A stretch of 64,000 nucleotides of DNA from Sphagnum magellanicum (lineage: Eukaryota > Streptophyta > Sphagnopsida > Sphagnales > Sphagnaceae), in NCBI GenBank assembly GCA_021904315.1, contig CM038917.1, positions 10,028,041 to 10,092,040 on the forward strand. The letters are read 5' to 3'. Made by a program: the position numbers and the translations under genes. The notes beneath the pieces are model-generated. The model was given only the letters and a program-made list of their open reading frames with translations. It did not search any database and had not been told where the DNA came from. This document shows, piece by piece, positions 61,016 through 64,000 of this stretch (position 1 is its first letter; every line of letters starts with the position of its first letter).

Positions 61016-61599
61016 GAGCTACAATTGAAGCAAGGAGGATAGAAAAGAAGAAGACCACGCAAAGAAGACAAGAACATAGAAGACACTTCACATTCAAATT
61101 TTGTTGCAAAAAATCACAAATCAAAAGTGCAGCCAAGGTCTACAAATGACATGCACTTTGCATGTTGCACTTAGAGCTTTGATGACAACACTTTTGCACC
61201 TTGCACTCCACAAAGTGTAAAACACTAAACCTTAAACGTCACGAGCTCCATCTTGAACTAACCCTAACCCTAATCCCTAATTAATCATATGCTAGAATGC
61301 ACCGGTTATTCGTCGGATATGATATGCATATTCATATTATACATATCCGAGCATATCCATCCATGAGTGCCTAGATGTGCATATTGGTACAGCAATTCCC
61401 GCCTGGATATGGATGAGCACCAATTATTGCATGACTGTTTTATGCCAGATCAATATAAGGATGAATATTTGAAAAAAACTAAATTCCGAATACAATTACA
61501 TGCATATCCGGGTTCATATTCAAAATTTTCAATATATCCGAGCAACACTGGTCTTTACTTGATTTTAGTTGATTATATTTTTCTTCAGGTTGTGTTTAC

Positions 61600-62009
61600 C
61601 GTAGTGCCACGAAAGGTTCGTTAATGAATTCGGGCTGGAGGCCGAAATGATCCTTTATGGGCAAATAAATGACTTTTGGACTTCTGTAACGAACGTTTTC
61701 CCCCAAAACTGACCTTTTGGCGCCAAAAAAAGCTTCGCACTATCGCGCGTGTAACAAACCTTTTTTGCTTCGTTTCCGGGGGGGGGGGGGGGGGGTCGAC
61801 CTTGTACTGATCAGCAAGGCCTGGCAACATCAAAACAAAAAAAAATGGAAATTGGCTTGGACTTGTAATGGACCTTTTTGGCAGATTACTGGACCTTTCC
61901 CTTGAAAACAATGCATTTCCTGTAGCACTGATGTACCTTTTCCAAAAAATTTCCTCAAGATTAATTAAATTGATCGTTACAGCCCGCCCGAACCTTTCGT
62001 GGCACTACG
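61600..62009. mobile_element. MITE, 410 bp with 21-bp terminal inverted repeats
   Basis: The left end CGTAGTGCCACGAAAGGTTCG (61600-61620) is the exact reverse complement of the right end (61989-62009). A CGGGCTG/CAGCCCG match continues just inside. Interior phrases such as CCTTTTGGC and GGACCTTT recur several times. A run of 18 G lies at 61778-61795. GC content is higher than the flanks. There is no coding sequence. No convincing target duplication was found, so the superfamily is open. It begins 42 bp from the right target duplication of the hAT element. Confidence 0.85.
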
Positions 62010-63578
62010 ATACTTGTGTTCTCTTTTGCCTTGTACTTTTGTAGGATGGGTTCTCATCCTTGATTTTTATCTACAAGGTTTTTCTTTGTGTCAAAACTGA
62101 TATCTGAATCTGGGCGGGGCATATGTGCTGCATCATCTCTCTCTCTCTCACACACACACACTGAAACTGTGCTTGGGATTTGAATTGGGTTAGGACTAGT
62201 GTTAGGCGGTTCTCACTTTTTTGTGTTGGGTGAGAACCATCAAAGGTTCTCCTTTTAGTGGAGGTAGTTTAGAATTTATTGGTCAATAGTACAAATGATA
62301 AAAGTAATTAATGAAAGTGATCATCATGTCTGTGCAAGATTAAATCATAGTCATGCACGTTGTTTTGTACACCTAGGAGTCAGCTGTAATGCAGCCAGCT
62401 CTACTAGATCAATTACTCATGTCTACTACCCTGATGAGAGAAAACATTGATTAATTCCACTTACTTGTAATGATCATAGAATTAAGTCTGACAAACTGTT
62501 ACACTTAGGTATATGACACAAAGTATTTCCCAATTTCAAATTTCAATACCTATGTTTGTCTTCAATTTGGAAGTTTTAGCTTTATTATTTATTACATTCA
62601 TTCACTCAACCTTTGTCTTCTTATGTGATCACCATTCATTCCAACACCCTTGATCAGGGTTTCTATGATGTCGGCACGCTGGGGATCAGGGTTTCTTCTA
62701 AGGATTTTGTGTTGTAGTCAAAGTGGCAATCATCCAGAAAATAATTGAGCCAAATTTGGCTACATACTAAATTTGAAAGTAGACCAAAAATTTAAACAGA
62801 ATCTGTCTATATTATTCTTGCCTACGTACTGAAACTTATCATACAAATATGGTTTTTTTTTAACAAAAATCTTTGATTCTGGCAAATCTGAGTCATTTTT
62901 TTCCATGAAAAATCCTTTGTATAGGTTGAAATCATATTTTTCAAGTCGAAATTTGGCGAAATTTGCCAGTAAAAGAAATACTACTAGGGATCATCCACAA
63001 CAGGAATTAACCAAATTTGGTTATATGTCAGAAATGAAAGTTTAAAATTTTAAAAATCCTATTAGATTTTGGCGAAATGCTGGAACCTATTGTCTAAATA
63101 TGAGGATAATTTCAGAAAGTTTTTCCTGGTGGTGACTTTGGTGCATTTTGTTTTTCACAAAATTCATTTGTGGTAGGAGTTTCAGTTGATTCTTTTTTTC
63201 TTTGGGTGGCCAAGTGACCCAGAAAAAAAAGAGTGTGCGTGTTGCTGATGATGGTTATAAGAGAGTTCAATCGCTTGCTTATGGAATCCGAGAGTTCTTG
63301 ATGATTCGGTAAACATTTGTGCAGGACCCGTTGTCAGATGACAAATGAATCTAAGATGAAGTTTGCCAGGGTTTCATCAATCTATCAAGATGCTTAATGA
63401 TGAAATATGTCATTATGTTTTGGTCGTTTCTTTTGCTGTTGAAACTGAAACTTGCTGGTGTAATATGTTTGGCATCATTTCGGATTAAAGACAGACTCCC
63501 TCCCTCCTATTTCAAAAAAAAACGCCTCCAAATTTTCTGATCTGGCTTCAAACAAATTTATGAAAGGGAATGTAAAAC
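62010..63578. other. Spacer with a microsatellite and a dispersed repeat
   Basis: (TC)n followed by (AC)n lies near 62138-62162, and the second copy of the 65-bp repeat is at 62900-62964. No gene is recognised. Short open frames have no family features. Confidence 0.4.
62900..62964 (+). repeat. Dispersed 65-bp repeat, copy 2
   Basis: Nearly identical to 56427-56491, same orientation, on the other side of the hAT element. Weaker GGCGAAAT and AAATTTGGC similarity extends on both sides, so both are probably pieces of a longer decayed family. Confidence 0.8.
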
Positions 63579-63871
63579 AAGGGGTGGTGTGTTACACTGT
63601 GGCCTTGCCAATCTACATTAAAAAGTATTTTAAGGCAAAAGAAGAATTATGGAAAAACTCAAATATTTTAGCATGCAAAAATATAATCTTCAAAAAATCC
63701 TCTACAACTAACCAAAATCCTTCGAGATATTATAACTCTATAACTAATGTCAAGTTTGAACACAAGCCAAAATATCATCTTTCTCAAAAATTCTTATATA
63801 AAAATAGACTTATTGCCTAGTGGCCAAAATCCCTTGAGCAACTATACTATATAATGAATTTAAACACGACA
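63579..63871 (+). repeat. Dispersed repeat, copy 2
   Basis: Collinear with 18037-18340, lacking the (TTA)n insertion. It starts AAGGGGTGGTGTGTTACACT and ends near ATAATGAATTTAAACAC. Confidence 0.75.
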
Positions 63872-63950
63872 AACAAGCTAGGGGGACTACTATACTATAG
63901 TAGGGTAAATCTGCCCATCATCAAACATTACCTTTTTGCCCCACATTTAC

Positions 63951-63992
63951 CTTATCTTCTTCCTTGCTCTTGTCCTTGAGATTTTCATGGCC
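63951..63992 (-). other. Possible coding exon at the window edge
   Basis: On the minus strand, CTTTCCAG is followed by a 42-nt open segment encoding GHENLKDKSKEEDK and then GTAAATG. A splice acceptor, an exact multiple of three and a donor are all in place. The composition is charged and GC-richer than the repeat next to it. It could be an internal exon of a minus-strand gene reaching beyond the window, or chance. Confidence 0.3.
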
Positions 63993-64000
63993 CTGGAAAG

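Larger units (their letters stand above)
58139..61550 (-). mobile_element. hAT-superfamily DNA transposon, complete ends, 3412 bp
   Basis: The left end CAGTGTTGCCCGGATAT and right end ATATCCGAGCAACACTG form 17-bp terminal inverted repeats with one mismatch, and CAGTGTTG is a typical hAT terminus. The flanks are identical 8-bp target duplications GTCTTTAC (58131-58138 and 61551-61558), the hAT hallmark. Subterminal regions on both sides are rich in GGATAT/ATATCC, likely transposase-binding motifs. The interior holds a degraded transposase on the minus strand, a minisatellite and a 72-bp tandem duplication. The boundaries are well defined by sequence. Confidence 0.93.

Noticed and set aside
61256-61276. 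Telomere-like CCCTAA repeats
   Set aside because: Only two to three imperfect units inside the hAT element, which is not a telomeric array.

Overview
This window is nuclear DNA of a land plant. It is AT-rich, and it holds genes with many GT-AG introns, a chloroplast 2-Cys peroxiredoxin, a plant-type ATL RING-H2 protein, a PHOS32-like USP protein and an SLP2 phosphatase, set among decayed transposons. The AT-rich introns and large repeat-filled spacers fit a large-genome plant such as a fern or gymnosperm, but nothing seen fixes the lineage. I found no evidence of a new multi-gene system. The genes are unrelated housekeeping or signalling loci, not an operon.

Layout: 1-12.2 kb is gene-free. 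It holds a transposase relic, two LTR-like fossils (about 7.5-8.5 and 9.6-10.5 kb) and a degenerate minisatellite. 12.3-15.8 kb is LSM4 (+, 7 coding exons, with the start codon alone at the end of exon 1). 19.1-21.4 kb is a PHOS32/34-like USP gene (+), which converges on a chloroplast 2-Cys peroxiredoxin (-, 22.1-26.6 kb, 7 exons). 26.6-36.2 kb is gene-poor and carries a broken Ty3/gypsy pol fossil (-, about 32.1-33.6 kb). 37.1-39.8 kb is mitochondrial ribosomal protein bL9m (+, 6 exons). It converges on an SLP2-type phosphatase (-, 42.8-45.4 kb, 3 exons). 49.7-52.0 kb (perhaps from 53.4 kb) is an ATL-type RING-H2 ubiquitin ligase (-) with a duplicated 23-residue GLD-like segment.

54.9-64 kb is mobile-element territory. 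It has two long foldback elements side by side, a complete 3.4 kb hAT transposon (58139-61550) with matching terminal inverted repeats and a perfect 8-bp target duplication but a ruined transposase, a 410-bp MITE directly beside it, and copies of two dispersed repeats found elsewhere in the window. A possible exon of a further minus-strand gene lies at the right edge.

All exon models were built by eye from reading frame, splice consensus and remembered family sequences. UTR limits are estimates, and no alignment or expression data were available.
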